Positions 55,269-64,000 of a stretch of 64,000 nt of DNA are shown piece by piece. The notes below the pieces were generated by a model. The model did not search any database and had not been told where the DNA came from. It worked only from the letters and a program-made list of their open reading frames with translations. The stretch's first letter is position 1; each line of letters begins with the position of its first letter. The stretch is from Maylandia zebra (Eukaryota; Chordata; Actinopteri; Cichliformes; Cichlidae), in contig NC_135185.1 in assembly GCF_041146795.1 (NCBI RefSeq), positions 5,137,029 through 5,201,028 of the forward strand, in the 5' to 3' direction. A program made the position numbers and the translations under genes.

Positions 55269-56406
55269 TAGGGCTGCTCGATTATGGCAAAAATGATAAT
55301 CACGATTATTTTCACTGAAATTGAGATCACGATTATTTGACGATATTTATTTAACCCTTTAAGACCTACTATAGAACCAAGTCCACCAGAGCTTATATTA
55401 TTTTTATTTATTTATTTTTACATGCTGTAGTGCCATTTGTGGGAGCATTTCAAGTTGCTATACATCAATACAACTGTTATAGCCCATATTTTAATAATAT
55501 GCATGCATTAAGTCCATAGTAATTACATAAAATTCAAAAAAGTGCAATAAACTACAAAAAAATTTGAAAATCGCTTTTGTTTTGTTTACATATATTTCTA
55601 CTTGGAGAAGTTTAAGAGGTTTATCCCTCAAAACTTTAAATACAATAAAGTTGCAAAAAATAGTTTCCCACCACAGGAAATTTATTTTGAGTGTCTTCAT
55701 AGTTTTATTTTGGAGATACAGCAATTTTTATATACTGCAGGAAAAACAAAAAACAATCCTATGATGCAAATTTGCAAAGAAAACAGCATGTGCATCATTT
55801 CACTGTGGGAAGTGTTACGAACAGCTGATAGGAACGGCAAAGCGTGTTTCTGGAATATTATGTTTTTGTTCATGCAAGCGCTTTTTATGCAATTTTTGCA
55901 AAGCTATATGTGGAACGAAACCGTGACCGAGGACAAGCTGATGGCATCAGATGTAAGTACAACTCCTCCGGTTTCATGTGCAAAACAAATTATTGCGCTA
56001 GCTTACACGGTTCAGGTTCTACAGGGATTTAAAAATAGTTACGCAAAACGGAGCGTGCTGCTCTGACCGGCTTTAAAGGGTTAACAATGACTTTAAAAAA
56101 ATAATATAAAATAGTGTGCAACACCACTGAAGTTTTTTTTTTTTTAACTCTTTTCAACCAACGGCAGTCACTCTCCAAATAACTTCTGCTTAGCTTTCCG
56201 AGCTTCCCTCGGGTCCTCTTAATCAGCGGTCTCCACCCTTTTTTGCGCCACGGACCGGTTTATGCCCGACAATATTTTCACGGACCGGCCTTCAAGGTGT
56301 CGCGGATAAATGAGGGAGGGGCTAATAATCGGCTCGGTCATTTTTAATGATCGTTGAAAGCCCAGATCGTAATCGTGATTAAAATTCGATTAATTGAGCA
56401 GCCCTA
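55269..56406. mobile_element. Non-autonomous hAT element with 8-bp target duplication
   Basis: The termini TAGGGCTGCTCGATTA and TTAATTGAGCAGCCCTA are inverted repeats. The flanks are the 8-bp direct repeat ATTTAAAC (55261-55268 and 56407-56414), the target size expected of hAT. About 726 bp of it is a nested piggyBac-type element, and a short block near 56231-56310 (GCGCCACGGACCGGTTTATG) is another known style of fish repeat. No transposase. Confidence 0.88.
55355..56080. mobile_element. piggyBac-type non-autonomous element nested in the hAT element
   Basis: The ends CCCTTTAAGACC and, in inverse, CCCTTTAAAGCC are flanked on both sides by TTAA (55351-55354 and 56081-56084), the piggyBac target. 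The interior is non-coding, with open frames but no transposase motif. Confidence 0.8.
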
Positions 56407-56465
56407 ATTTAAACTGTTTGTTTTTAAAATGAAGTGGATCTGTAAAATTTGCAAATTTGAAACAC

Positions 56466-56590
56466 CAAGAAAGGCAAGGCAAGGCAAGTTTATTTGTATA
56501 GCACAATTCAACAACAAGGTGATTCAAAGTGCTTTACAGAGACATTAGAAACAAGAACAAATAAAAAGCATGATTTAAAATTGATTCTCC
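56466..56590 (-). mobile_element. SINE/LINE tail fragment
   Basis: AAGGCAAGGCAAGTTTATTT then GTATAGCACAATTCAACAAC, and AAGTGCTTTACAGAG, a widespread fish repeat end. Short and non-coding. Confidence 0.55.
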
Positions 56591-56598
56591 ATTCGCAG

Positions 56599-59500
56599 GC
56601 AGGAAGTTGTCAATCAAGCACCAAAAATCAATGACCTGAAAGAAAGATGGCCTGCTCTTTTTGATGCAGTTCAGGTAAATATTTTTCCATAAGATAATTT
56701 GCAGTATGTATTCTTTTAAAGTAAATTGTATACATTAACATGTTGTGCCTATTTGTGCCTTTTTTTTTATACAGATAAACCAAGAATTCAGAAGGATCAC
56801 CACTGTTAACCTGGAAACAACATTCATGGCAAAGCTGGACCAGTACTCTCAGAAAATAATGTCCTTGCTGTCCTCAAGAGGAGGGGCTGCAAAAATGCGC
56901 ATTCGGCGCATCCAGAACATGCTGCTAGAGGTATGAATGAATGAAATGTAGTTTTTTTTTTTTTCCCAATAGGTGATATTGAGTCTTAAAAGGTAGCTGT
57001 TTACAACTCAACTATGTCAAATTATTGTTTAGAGCTTGAGGCACAAATATCAATTAAAACTATAAATACTTAATAATAAAACAAATTATAGGTGATGTGG
57101 ATCATGATTGGCAGAGTAATTTGCAAGATTTTGCAGTTTTTCTATTTGTTACCTGGATTTTTCAAGTTCATGAATTGATCATTTCAGAGAAATGGCTCTT
57201 TGAAATGATCAATTCATTATTTTGATTATCACTGGAAATCTATAATTGGTACAGTTCAGGCCATATAAAGTCAATCTTTTTTTTTTTTTTTTTTGATGTA
57301 ATTATCAAAAACCCATCCTCCTCGAAGAGCAGTTCAACATTCTTTTTCTTATTCACAGGATGATTCTGTGGAGAGAAGGCGAGAGGTCGCTATCCGTGGC
57401 TTAGTGGTGTATCTCAGGGAAAAGGAGGAGGATCTCTTCAAAGAGCAGGTAAATCAGACATGACTATACTTTGTATTAGAGCTACGATCTAATCTATTAT
57501 TAATTGATTTCTAAATTTTTACTCAGTTGTATATAGTATTTGTATTCCATTTTTATCTTATTGTATATTTATTTTATTCTACTGTATATAGTATTTTATT
57601 TTATTCTATTCTGTACAGTTGTGTACTGTATTTATTCTTATTGTATTCTAATTTTTGCCTCATAACTTTTGCACTGTCCACTCCTGCTGTGACAAAACAA
57701 ATTTCCCACGTGTGGGACTAATAAAGGCTATCTTATCTTATCTTAATTAATCGGCAACTATTTTGATAATTGATTGATCGGTTTGAGTAATTATTTTAGA
57801 AAAAGAAGTCCAAATTCTCTGGTTTCAGCTTCATAAATGTGAATGGTTTCTGGTTTCTTTACTCCTCTATGACAGCAAACTGAATATGTTTGACATTTGA
57901 GGTCATCATATTGGGCTCTGAGAAACATTGACATTTTTCACCATTTTCTGACATTTTCTGGACCAAACAACTAATCAGATAATCGAGAAAATTGTTAGTT
58001 GCAGCCCTATTTTGTGTTACTCTCATGTATAAGTATGATTACTTAAAACATTTATATTGATTCTGACCTACCAGGATGGTGGCGGGGATATTACCAATGA
58101 AGTGATGTGAGGGACCAAGCAGCCAAAGCAAAGAGGACACAAGCAAAAATATCTTCAAAAAGGGTTTTCTTTATTTTAACCCTCAAAAAGTCCAAAATTA
58201 ACAAAATTCAAAACCATACTTAGCAGGCCCATAAAACAGGTCAACTAAATATAACTCTACAAAAAGTAATTTCCAAAACTTAAACAACAAAGTGAGACAC
58301 AACTTAACTCACAAACTGACCTAATTAAAAAGACACATGAGGGTAGCTTTTATAATGATTTGGCCAAACCATTTGAACACAATAGGGGGGAAAACAAAAA
58401 CACACACTAATATTAACTAAGCACAGAATAACCCAACTAAACCTAAAACACCCCTGCTCCTGGTAAGCCCATGGTTGGTCCTGCTGAGCAGGCATTTTGT
58501 CCCCAGAGTCCTCAGCCACGCCTTTTGCCCAGACAGGAAACAGCCACCGCCCAAACCCAGGTAACTCAAAGAAAGAGAAACATAATTAATATAACAAAAC
58601 ATTTTAGAAAAACCATACAATGCTACTATGTGCGCGCCTCATAATACCAGTGTTAGGTTTAACCAAATGATTAATGAATTATATTAATGAAGAATACTGC
58701 AAAGCAAAATAATAAAGTGAAAAATGGACTAATTTACCCCTGTGTGGCTGCTGCCATCACACACCCCCCCTCTTCAGGACTCTCGCTGGTACAGCGAGAG
58801 AGGAAGTCGGCGGTAACGTTGTTCTTCCCAGGAATGTGCTTGATGACAAACCGGAAAGGTTGCAGAGCAAGGTACCATCTTGTGATCCTTCCGTTCTTAT
58901 CTTTCATCTTTTCCATCCACTGAAGTGCACTGTGATCCGTCTCCAGGGTGAATTCTCTTCCAAGAAGGTAGTACCTGAAGGAATCAAGGGCCCACTTGAT
59001 TGCAAGGGCCTCCTTTTCCACTGTTGAATATCGAACCTCTCTCGGGAACAGCTTTCGGCTGATATAAGCAACAGGATGACGTTCTCCTTCCAAACCTTGA
59101 AGTAGCACTGCTCCCAGACCCCTATGAGATGCATCCGTTTGAAGGAAAAAGTGCTCATTAAAGTCTGGACTGTACAAAACTGGTTCGCTACTCAGTGATT
59201 GACCGATGTCCTTGAAAGCTGCTATAGCCTCCTCTGTCCAGTTAATCTGATTAGGACACTTGATGCCTATCAAGTCCGTTAGTAGAGCTGCCCTGGTGGA
59301 GAATCGTGGTATGAACCGACGATAAAAGCCTGCCATGCCCAAAAAGGATCTTAGTTGCTTCCTTGTCTGTGGGAGAGGACAAGACTCAATGGCTTGGATC
59401 TTACTGACCTGAGGCTTGATCACCCCATTCCCGATCACATGGCCCAGGTACGCAGTCTCAGCAGAGGCAAAAACACACTTAGAGGGGTTCACCGTCAACC

Positions 59501-62500
59501 CAGCAGTGCCAAGACGGTCGAAGACAGCATGCAGATGTTCCAAGTGTTCCTCCCATGTGGTGCTGTAGATGACAATATCATCAAGATATGCAGATGCAAA
59601 ATCTGAGAAACCACATAGTACTTGGTCCATTAATCTCTGAAAGGTTGCTGGAGCCCCATGCAGCCCGAATGGCATCACTGTAAATTGGAAGAGACCCCAA
59701 GGTGTTCGAAAGGCAGTCAACTTCTTTGATCGCTCCGTTAGTGGCACCTGCCAATATCCCTTGCACAGGTCAAGTGTGGTCAAGTACTTTGCCTTCCCCA
59801 GCCGTTCCAGCAAATCATCAATGCGTGGTGTGGGGTATGAATCAAACAGTGATATTGAGTTTAGGTACCTGAAGTCTATACAGAACCTCATGCTTTCATC
59901 CTTCTTTGGCACCAGGACCACTGGATTACACCACTCACTCTTTGATGGCTCAATGATCCCCAAGGACAACATGAGGTCGATTTCCTTCTTCAGGGATATT
60001 AGCAGACGTTCAGGGATCCTGTAGCTCAAACGCTTTACTGCGACGCCCTCTTTAATGACAATGTCATGCTCAACAATATCTGTTCGGCCAGGATTCACTT
60101 GAAGCACCTCAGAGTTGCATGCAGCTCTCACCTGAAGCTGTTTATCATCTGGCAGATGACTAAGGTCAAAATCTACCACATCAGCAGAAGGCAAGTATTG
60201 CTCACCAACCTCTTCTTCCTCTGGCACACCCCTTATGAGCATCACCTCTGCTGTCTTTTCAGGGCGCTGCGCCCATTCCTTCAATAGATTTATGTGCAGA
60301 ACCCTGCTGGAGCGTGGCTTTCCAGGGATGAACACTTGGTAAGTAGTGGACCCCAATTTCTTCTGAACCTCAAAGGGCCCTTGCCACTTAGCCAATAGCT
60401 TGTTGTTGTCAGTGGGGAGGAGCACCAACACCTTTTGTCCAGGACTAAAAGACCTCTGACGAGCTGCTCGGTCATACCAAAACTTCTGCTTCTGCTGGAT
60501 TTTGGTCATATTTGACTGAGCAAGCTCACTCATTTTCTGCAGTCGCTCCCTCATCTGCACAACATAGGAAACAATGTTAACAGAGTCCATCTTTTCCTTG
60601 CCTCCCTCCCAGATGTTTCTTAGGAGGGCTAGAGGTCCTTGTACCTCATACCCATACAAAAGTTCGAACGGAGAGAAACCAGTGGAGGCTTGTGGCACTT
60701 CCCTGTAGGCAAAGAGAAGATAAGGAAGCCACTGATCCCAATCAGCACCATTCTTATCTACCACCTTCCGGAGCATCTGCTTCAGAGTCTGATTGAACCG
60801 TTCTGTTAGCCCATCAGTCTGAGGATGGTATGGGGTGGTCCTCAGGCTTCTAATGCCCAGCAGCTTGTACACCTGTTTTAGTAAGTTGGACATAAAGTTA
60901 CTCCCCTGATCAGTCAGTATTTCCTGTGGGAACCCTACTCTTGCGAAGAGCTGTACAAGGCAGAAAGCTACTGATTTTGCCTTGATGGATTTCAGTGGGA
61001 AGACCTCTGGATATTTAGTTGCGTAATCAGTGATTACAAGCATATAGCGATTCCCTGACTTACTCTTCTCAACAGGTCCAACAATATCCATTCCGAGGCG
61101 CTCAAATGGGGTACCAATAATAGGCAGTGGTTGGAGTGGAGCTTTGGAAGGGACTTTGGAGGATGTCATCTGGCACTGAGGACAGCTCTTACAGAAGTAG
61201 GCTACATCTCTATGGAGGCCAGGCCAGAAAAAATGTTGTTTAATACGAGCTGTGGTTTTGTGCTTACCAAGGTGGCCAGACCAGGGAATAGAGTGTCCCA
61301 AATTAAGCACAGTTTCTCTAACCTCTTGGGGGACCACTAGCTTCAGAAGTGAGCCCATCTGATGGTAAAGTATGCCATTTTGCAAGACATAGTCACTTTT
61401 GTTAATGCCTGCCTCCTCTACTTGGTCCTTGTCTATTGCTCGCTGAAAACAGGAAGCTAAACTAGGATCAGTTTTTTGCAACTCTATTATATTGCCAGGA
61501 ATTTGAAGTCCCAAAGGCAAGTCTGGGTCAGTATGCATTTCTGGGTGTACTATAGTATGCTGGAACTTCTCCTGTCTCCTCTGTCTGCGACTTTTCCGAG
61601 GCTTCACAAGTGCAACTTCCCATTCCTCATCAAAAAATGGCAAGGCACTGAAAACTTCTGAGGTTTCACTAGATTTTTGAGCTTGGGCTCTAGTAACAGC
61701 CACATTGCATTGATGATTCTGGTCTGACTCCAACAAATCAAAAAGCACTGGAAAATCTCGTCCCAGAATAGCTGAATAAGGCAGGTTATCAACCACCCCA
61801 ACATTTAAAAGGTAAGTCTGTCCATTCACTTTAATGTACATGTCAGCTGTTGAGTACATCTTCTCATCTCCGTGCACACAACAAATGGGGATGGTATCAC
61901 TGACACGGACAATATTGGGGGGCACAAAATCTCTGTGTATCAGTGTACGAGAACTGCCAGAATCAAGCAAAGCTCTTAAAGTTGTTCCATTAGCTTCAAT
62001 TTTTATCATTTTAACAGTCTGGTCACACTGGAGCCCATGTTCAGCATGTGAACGTGGCATGAAACACATTTGAACCATCTTAGCTGAGGTTTTTGGGCAC
62101 ATTGGCTTTGTGTGGCCCTCTAACCCACAGAGGTAACAAACAATCTTTTTTGAATTTTTTAATGGTCTGCCAGCAAACTGGTTCTCACCCACAGGAGTTT
62201 TTTCTGCTGACAATGGCCTTTGATGATACATCTGGGCTGATTTGGGGCCTTCCTTTGGCATTTTATTTGCATTACAGGTCCAAGGTTGCCCTTTCCTCCT
62301 GGCAGCTACAAACACTTCTGCCAGCTCAGCTGCCTTCGCTGCAGAAGACGGATTGTGCTCTCGAATCCAAACCTGTAGCTCAGGGGACAACATTCTCAAA
62401 TATTGTTCAAGGATGATTATTTCACCAATTTCTTGGTTCGTTTTACCTTTTGGCTGAATCCATTTCCCGTACAGATCTTTAAGTCGAGCATACAACTCCT

Positions 62501-64000
62501 TAGGGTTCTCATCAAGCCTGACTTCCAGTGAACGGAATCGCTGCCTGTAGGTCTCCGGGTTAACATCATACTTGGACAAAATTGCAGCTTTAACTTTGTC
62601 ATAGCTGAGAGAGTCATCAATATCCATATGAACGTATGCCCCTCTTGCCTTGCCCGTTAGCAGTGGTATTAATCGAAAAACCCAGTCTGTTTTTTCCCAA
62701 CGATATGCTAAGGCAATGCGTTCAAATGTAGTCAAAAAATGCTCAATATCATCACTATCAGTCAACTTTTCCAGTCTGGGTTCATGCAATGAAAACTGAC
62801 CTGATAATGACTGACTGGATTCAGCTTGAGCTTGAGGAGAACTAGGAATGTGAGGTAGCTCCCTTGACTCTGGTGACTCTGTGGTAGGTAATGGTAGCTC
62901 TGGTACTGGTGATGTCCGGGACTGCACCTCTAACTGTAAAAGCTGAAACTGATGTTGCAATGCTTTGAATTTTTGTTCTTGTCGTGCAGTTACCTCTTCT
63001 TGCCTTGCTTCCCGAGCCTCCTGTTGACCCATATGAGCTTGCAATATTGACATCAGATCTGACAGAGATGGCTCCCTTTCTTCAACCTCAGTGCTCTCCA
63101 CCATTTCAGAGACTCCAATTTCCTCCTCAGCATCAGCTTCCTTTTGAACAGTTACTCCTTTCTTCTTTTCCACCTTTCCTCCACGATGCATTTTTCTTTT
63201 TTTTTTCTGGGGGTGAAAAAGCCTCAAAGAAAAAAATACTGTGTCCTCAACTGGCAGATCCCACTGCTGCCACCAATTGTGAGGGACCAAGCAGCCAAAG
63301 CAAAGAGGACACAAGCAAAAATATCTTCAAAAAGGGTTTTCTTTATTTTAACCCTCAAAAAGTCCAAAATTAACAAAATTCAAAACCATACTTAGCAGGC
63401 CCATAAAACAGGTCAACTAAATATAACTCTACAAAAAGTAATTTCCAAAACTTAAACAACAAAGTGAGACACAACTTAACTCACAAACTGACCTAATTAA
63501 AAAGACACATGAGGGTAGCTTTTATAATGATTTGGCCAAACCATTTGAACACAATAGGGGGGAAAACAAAAACACACACTAATATTAACTAAGCACAGAA
63601 TAACCCAACTAAACCTAAAACACCCCTGCTCCTGGTAAGCCCATGGTTGGTCCTGCTGAGCAGGCATTTTGTCCCCAGAGTCCTCAGCCACGCCTTTTGC
63701 CCAGACAGGAAACAGCCACCGCCCAAACCCAGGTAACTCAAAGAAAGAGAAACATAATTAATATAACAAAACATTTTAGAAAAACCATACAATGCTACTA
63801 TGTGCGCGCCTCATAATACCAGTGTTAGGTTTAACCAAATGATTAATGAATTATATTAATGAAGAATACTGCAAAGCAAAATAATAAAGTGAAAAATGGA
63901 CTAATTTACCCCTGTGTGGCTGCTGCCATCACAAGTGATGAAGATTGTAACCAGAGGTGCCACAACGTCTGATCCAGCCAACGCAAGGATCATACTTGAA
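56599..64000 (+). CDS. SAMD3-like family gene, internal exons (split by an LTR element; continues off the right edge)
   Basis: Exons: 56599-56674 (ends RWPALFDAVQ), 56775-56930 (INQEFRRITTVNLETTFMAK, LDQYSQKIMSLLSSRGGAAK), 57359-57448 (VERRREVAIRGLVVYLREKE), and one starting at 58075 (DGGGDITNEV) that is broken at codon level by the gmr1-like LTR element and resumes at 63939 (MKIVTRGATTSDPANARIIL), open to the window end. All have good splice sites and compatible phases. RWPALF...EFxRI...LE and LRGLxVYL are recurrent in fish proteins called sterile alpha motif domain-containing 3-like. The SAM domain itself is not visible in these exons. Upstream exons should lie in 54160-56590 but were not identified. 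Function unknown. The LTR insertion should abolish the full-length product unless it is spliced out. Confidence 0.6.
57478..58010. mobile_element. hAT-type MITE with an embedded LINE tail
   Basis: The right end GAAAATTGTTAGTTGCAGCC followed by CTA and the left AGAGCTACGATCTAATC are degenerate inverted ends. AATCGGCAACTATTTTGATA and GATAATCGAGAAAATTG are internal marks of this common fish family. Positions about 57500-57756 are a LINE 3' end with AATAAAGGCTATC and a TTATC repeat. Confidence 0.5.
58106..58761 (-). repeat. 3' LTR of the gmr1-like element
   Basis: 656 bp, preceded by AGTGA. The last codons of the polyprotein frame overlap its inner edge by about 28 bp. Confidence 0.93.
58734..63191 (-). 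CDS. Gag-pol polyprotein of the gmr1-like element, integrase before RT
   Basis: I start at the ATG at 63191 (MHRGGKVEKKKG), the first ATG downstream of the 5' LTR; the frame is open further upstream into the LTR. It gives about 1,485 aa. Order: Glu/Gln-rich gag; zinc knuckle CYLCGLEGHTKPMC; retropepsin LLDSGSSRTLIH; integrase HHCC region (HLGKHKTTARIKQHFFWPGL, CPQC) and DDE core (GMDIVGPV, LTDQGSNFMSNLL, YHPQTDGLTERFN); then reverse transcriptase (MPFGLHGAPATFQRLMDQV, YLDDIVIY) and RNase H (LQTDASHRGLGAVLLQGLEG). Most Ty3/Gypsy elements have integrase last; this order is the known mark of the gmr1 group. No break is evident. Confidence 0.92.
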   Translation of the reverse strand: MHRGGKVEKKKGVTVQKEADAEEEIGVSEMVESTEVEEREPSLSDLMSILQAHMGQQEAREARQEEVTARQEQKFKALQHQFQLLQLEVQSRTSPVPELPLPTTESPESRELPHIPSSPQAQAESSQSLSGQFSLHEPRLEKLTDSDDIEHFLTTFERIALAYRWEKTDWVFRLIPLLTGKARGAYVHMDIDDSLSYDKVKAAILSKYDVNPETYRQRFRSLEVRLDENPKELYARLKDLYGKWIQPKGKTNQEIGEIIILEQYLRMLSPELQVWIREHNPSSAAKAAELAEVFVAARRKGQPWTCNANKMPKEGPKSAQMYHQRPLSAEKTPVGENQFAGRPLKNSKKIVCYLCGLEGHTKPMCPKTSAKMVQMCFMPRSHAEHGLQCDQTVKMIKIEANGTTLRALLDSGSSRTLIHRDFVPPNIVRVSDTIPICCVHGDEKMYSTADMYIKVNGQTYLLNVGVVDNLPYSAILGRDFPVLFDLLESDQNHQCNVAVTRAQAQKSSETSEVFSALPFFDEEWEVALVKPRKSRRQRRQEKFQHTIVHPEMHTDPDLPLGLQIPGNIIELQKTDPSLASCFQRAIDKDQVEEAGINKSDYVLQNGILYHQMGSLLKLVVPQEVRETVLNLGHSIPWSGHLGKHKTTARIKQHFFWPGLHRDVAYFCKSCPQCQMTSSKVPSKAPLQPLPIIGTPFERLGMDIVGPVEKSKSGNRYMLVITDYATKYPEVFPLKSIKAKSVAFCLVQLFARVGFPQEILTDQGSNFMSNLLKQVYKLLGIRSLRTTPYHPQTDGLTERFNQTLKQMLRKVVDKNGADWDQWLPYLLFAYREVPQASTGFSPFELLYGYEVQGPLALLRNIWEGGKEKMDSVNIVSYVVQMRERLQKMSELAQSNMTKIQQKQKFWYDRAARQRSFSPGQKVLVLLPTDNNKLLAKWQGPFEVQKKLGSTTYQVFIPGKPRSSRVLHINLLKEWAQRPEKTAEVMLIRGVPEEEEVGEQYLPSADVVDFDLSHLPDDKQLQVRAACNSEVLQVNPGRTDIVEHDIVIKEGVAVKRLSYRIPERLLISLKKEIDLMLSLGIIEPSKSEWCNPVVLVPKKDESMRFCIDFRYLNSISLFDSYPTPRIDDLLERLGKAKYLTTLDLCKGYWQVPLTERSKKLTAFRTPWGLFQFTVMPFGLHGAPATFQRLMDQVLCGFSDFASAYLDDIVIYSTTWEEHLEHLHAVFDRLGTAGLTVNPSKCVFASAETAYLGHVIGNGVIKPQVSKIQAIESCPLPQTRKQLRSFLGMAGFYRRFIPRFSTRAALLTDLIGIKCPNQINWTEEAIAAFKDIGQSLSSEPVLYSPDFNEHFFLQTDASHRGLGAVLLQGLEGERHPVAYISRKLFPREVRYSTVEKEALAIKWALDSFRYYLLGREFTLETDHSALQWMEKMKDKNGRITRWYLALQPFRFVIKHIPGKNNVTADFLSRCTSESPEEGGCVMAAATQG
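63278..63933 (-). repeat. 5' LTR of the gmr1-like element
   Basis: 656 bp, followed by the AGTGA target duplication. It carries the promoter for the minus-strand transcript; exact promoter motifs were not assigned. Confidence 0.93.

Larger units (their letters stand above)
58106..63933 (-). mobile_element. Ty3/Gypsy LTR element of the gmr1 type, looks whole and very young
   Basis: Two 656-bp LTRs (58106-58761 and 63278-63933), TGTGAGGG...CCATCACA, appear identical by eye. They are flanked by the 5-bp target duplication AGTGA (58101-58105 and 63934-63938). The primer-binding-site-like TGGTGGCAGCAGTGGGAT follows the 5' LTR (right side), and a purine tract (GAAGAGGGGGGGTG) abuts the 3' LTR. The single long frame has integrase before reverse transcriptase, the gmr1-type order. 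It is inserted inside a coding exon of the SAMD3-like gene. Confidence 0.93.
49252..64000 (+). mobile_element. TIR element with SAMD3-like gene, invaded by two LTR elements; right end not in window
   Basis: The left end CACTCTAAAAAATGATTC follows TA and resembles the CACTGAAAAAAA terminus of the 9265-13137 element, which carries the same gene family. Inside are the Gypsy element 49539-54154, a hAT element 55269-56406 and the gmr1-like element 58106-63933. Without these insertions the visible part is about 3 kb. The right terminus was not reached, so the element assignment rests on one end and the shared cargo. Confidence 0.45.

Noticed and set aside
58325-58620. Short frames repeated at 63497-63792
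   Set aside because: They occur twice only because they lie in the two copies of the LTR.
59355-63373. Plus-strand frames opposite the gmr1-like polyprotein
   Set aside because: Complement shadows of the long minus-strand frame; no independent motif.
1-64000. CRISPR arrays, bacterial operons, tRNA or rRNA genes
   Set aside because: No regularly spaced repeats of CRISPR type and no convincing tRNA or rRNA genes. The tRNA-like sequence near 42925 belongs to a SINE.

Overview
This is a vertebrate nuclear window, most likely from a teleost fish and probably a spiny-rayed one. It has multi-exon genes with GT-AG introns, two genes whose human counterparts are neighbours (NUBPL and DTD2), and a typical fish repeat load: Rex1-type LINEs, L1-like LINEs, Tc1-like, hAT and piggyBac DNA elements, tRNA-type SINEs, and two Ty3/Gypsy LTR elements. 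The species cannot be named from sequence alone.

Layout. At 1-2630 lies the 5' part of nubpl (minus strand; the rest is off the left edge). At 2.7-17.6 kb a repeat-rich stretch separates nubpl from dtd2. It is bounded by two diverged direct copies of what looks like the old shared promoter block, and holds an unrecognised Ser/Pro/Gln-rich gene (about 4.2-5.4 kb) and a TIR element carrying a decayed SAMD3-like gene. dtd2 (17,737-18,644, plus) is complete and encodes 168 aa.

At 22,675-39,777 (plus) I assemble an 18-exon gene whose exon phases close perfectly into a 1,034-aa frame. It holds three tandem Gypsy-integrase-type HHCC zinc modules, two of them followed by a THAP DNA-binding domain, then a long hydrophilic linker, then a divergent DTD2-like domain that has lost the Gly-Pro motif. 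The last introns match dtd2 in phase and exon size, so a tandem dtd2 duplicate appears to have been captured as the C-terminus of a transposon-derived DNA-binding protein. This is the most interesting object in the window. Its introns hold Rex1 copies, a Tc1 remnant and a Tc1 element with inverted duplicated 3' ends that was itself hit by an L1.

At 41,212-45,715 (minus) is a complete four-exon, 456-aa F-box/LRR-like gene, convergent with the fusion gene. At 46.4-49.25 kb is an L1-like LINE (minus). From 49,252 past the right edge runs a second TIR element carrying a better preserved SAMD3-like gene. It has been invaded by a Mag/SURL-like Gypsy element (49,539-54,154), a hAT element with a nested piggyBac element (55.3-56.4 kb), and a very young gmr1-like Gypsy element (58,106-63,933; integrase before reverse transcriptase, LTRs apparently identical) that sits inside a coding exon.

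How the genes relate: nubpl (complex I Fe-S assembly) and dtd2 (tRNA proofreading) look ancestrally head-to-head. The fusion gene next door reuses the DTD2 fold in a likely nuclear, DNA-binding context. Nothing here was checked against a database; domain names rest on motifs read by eye.
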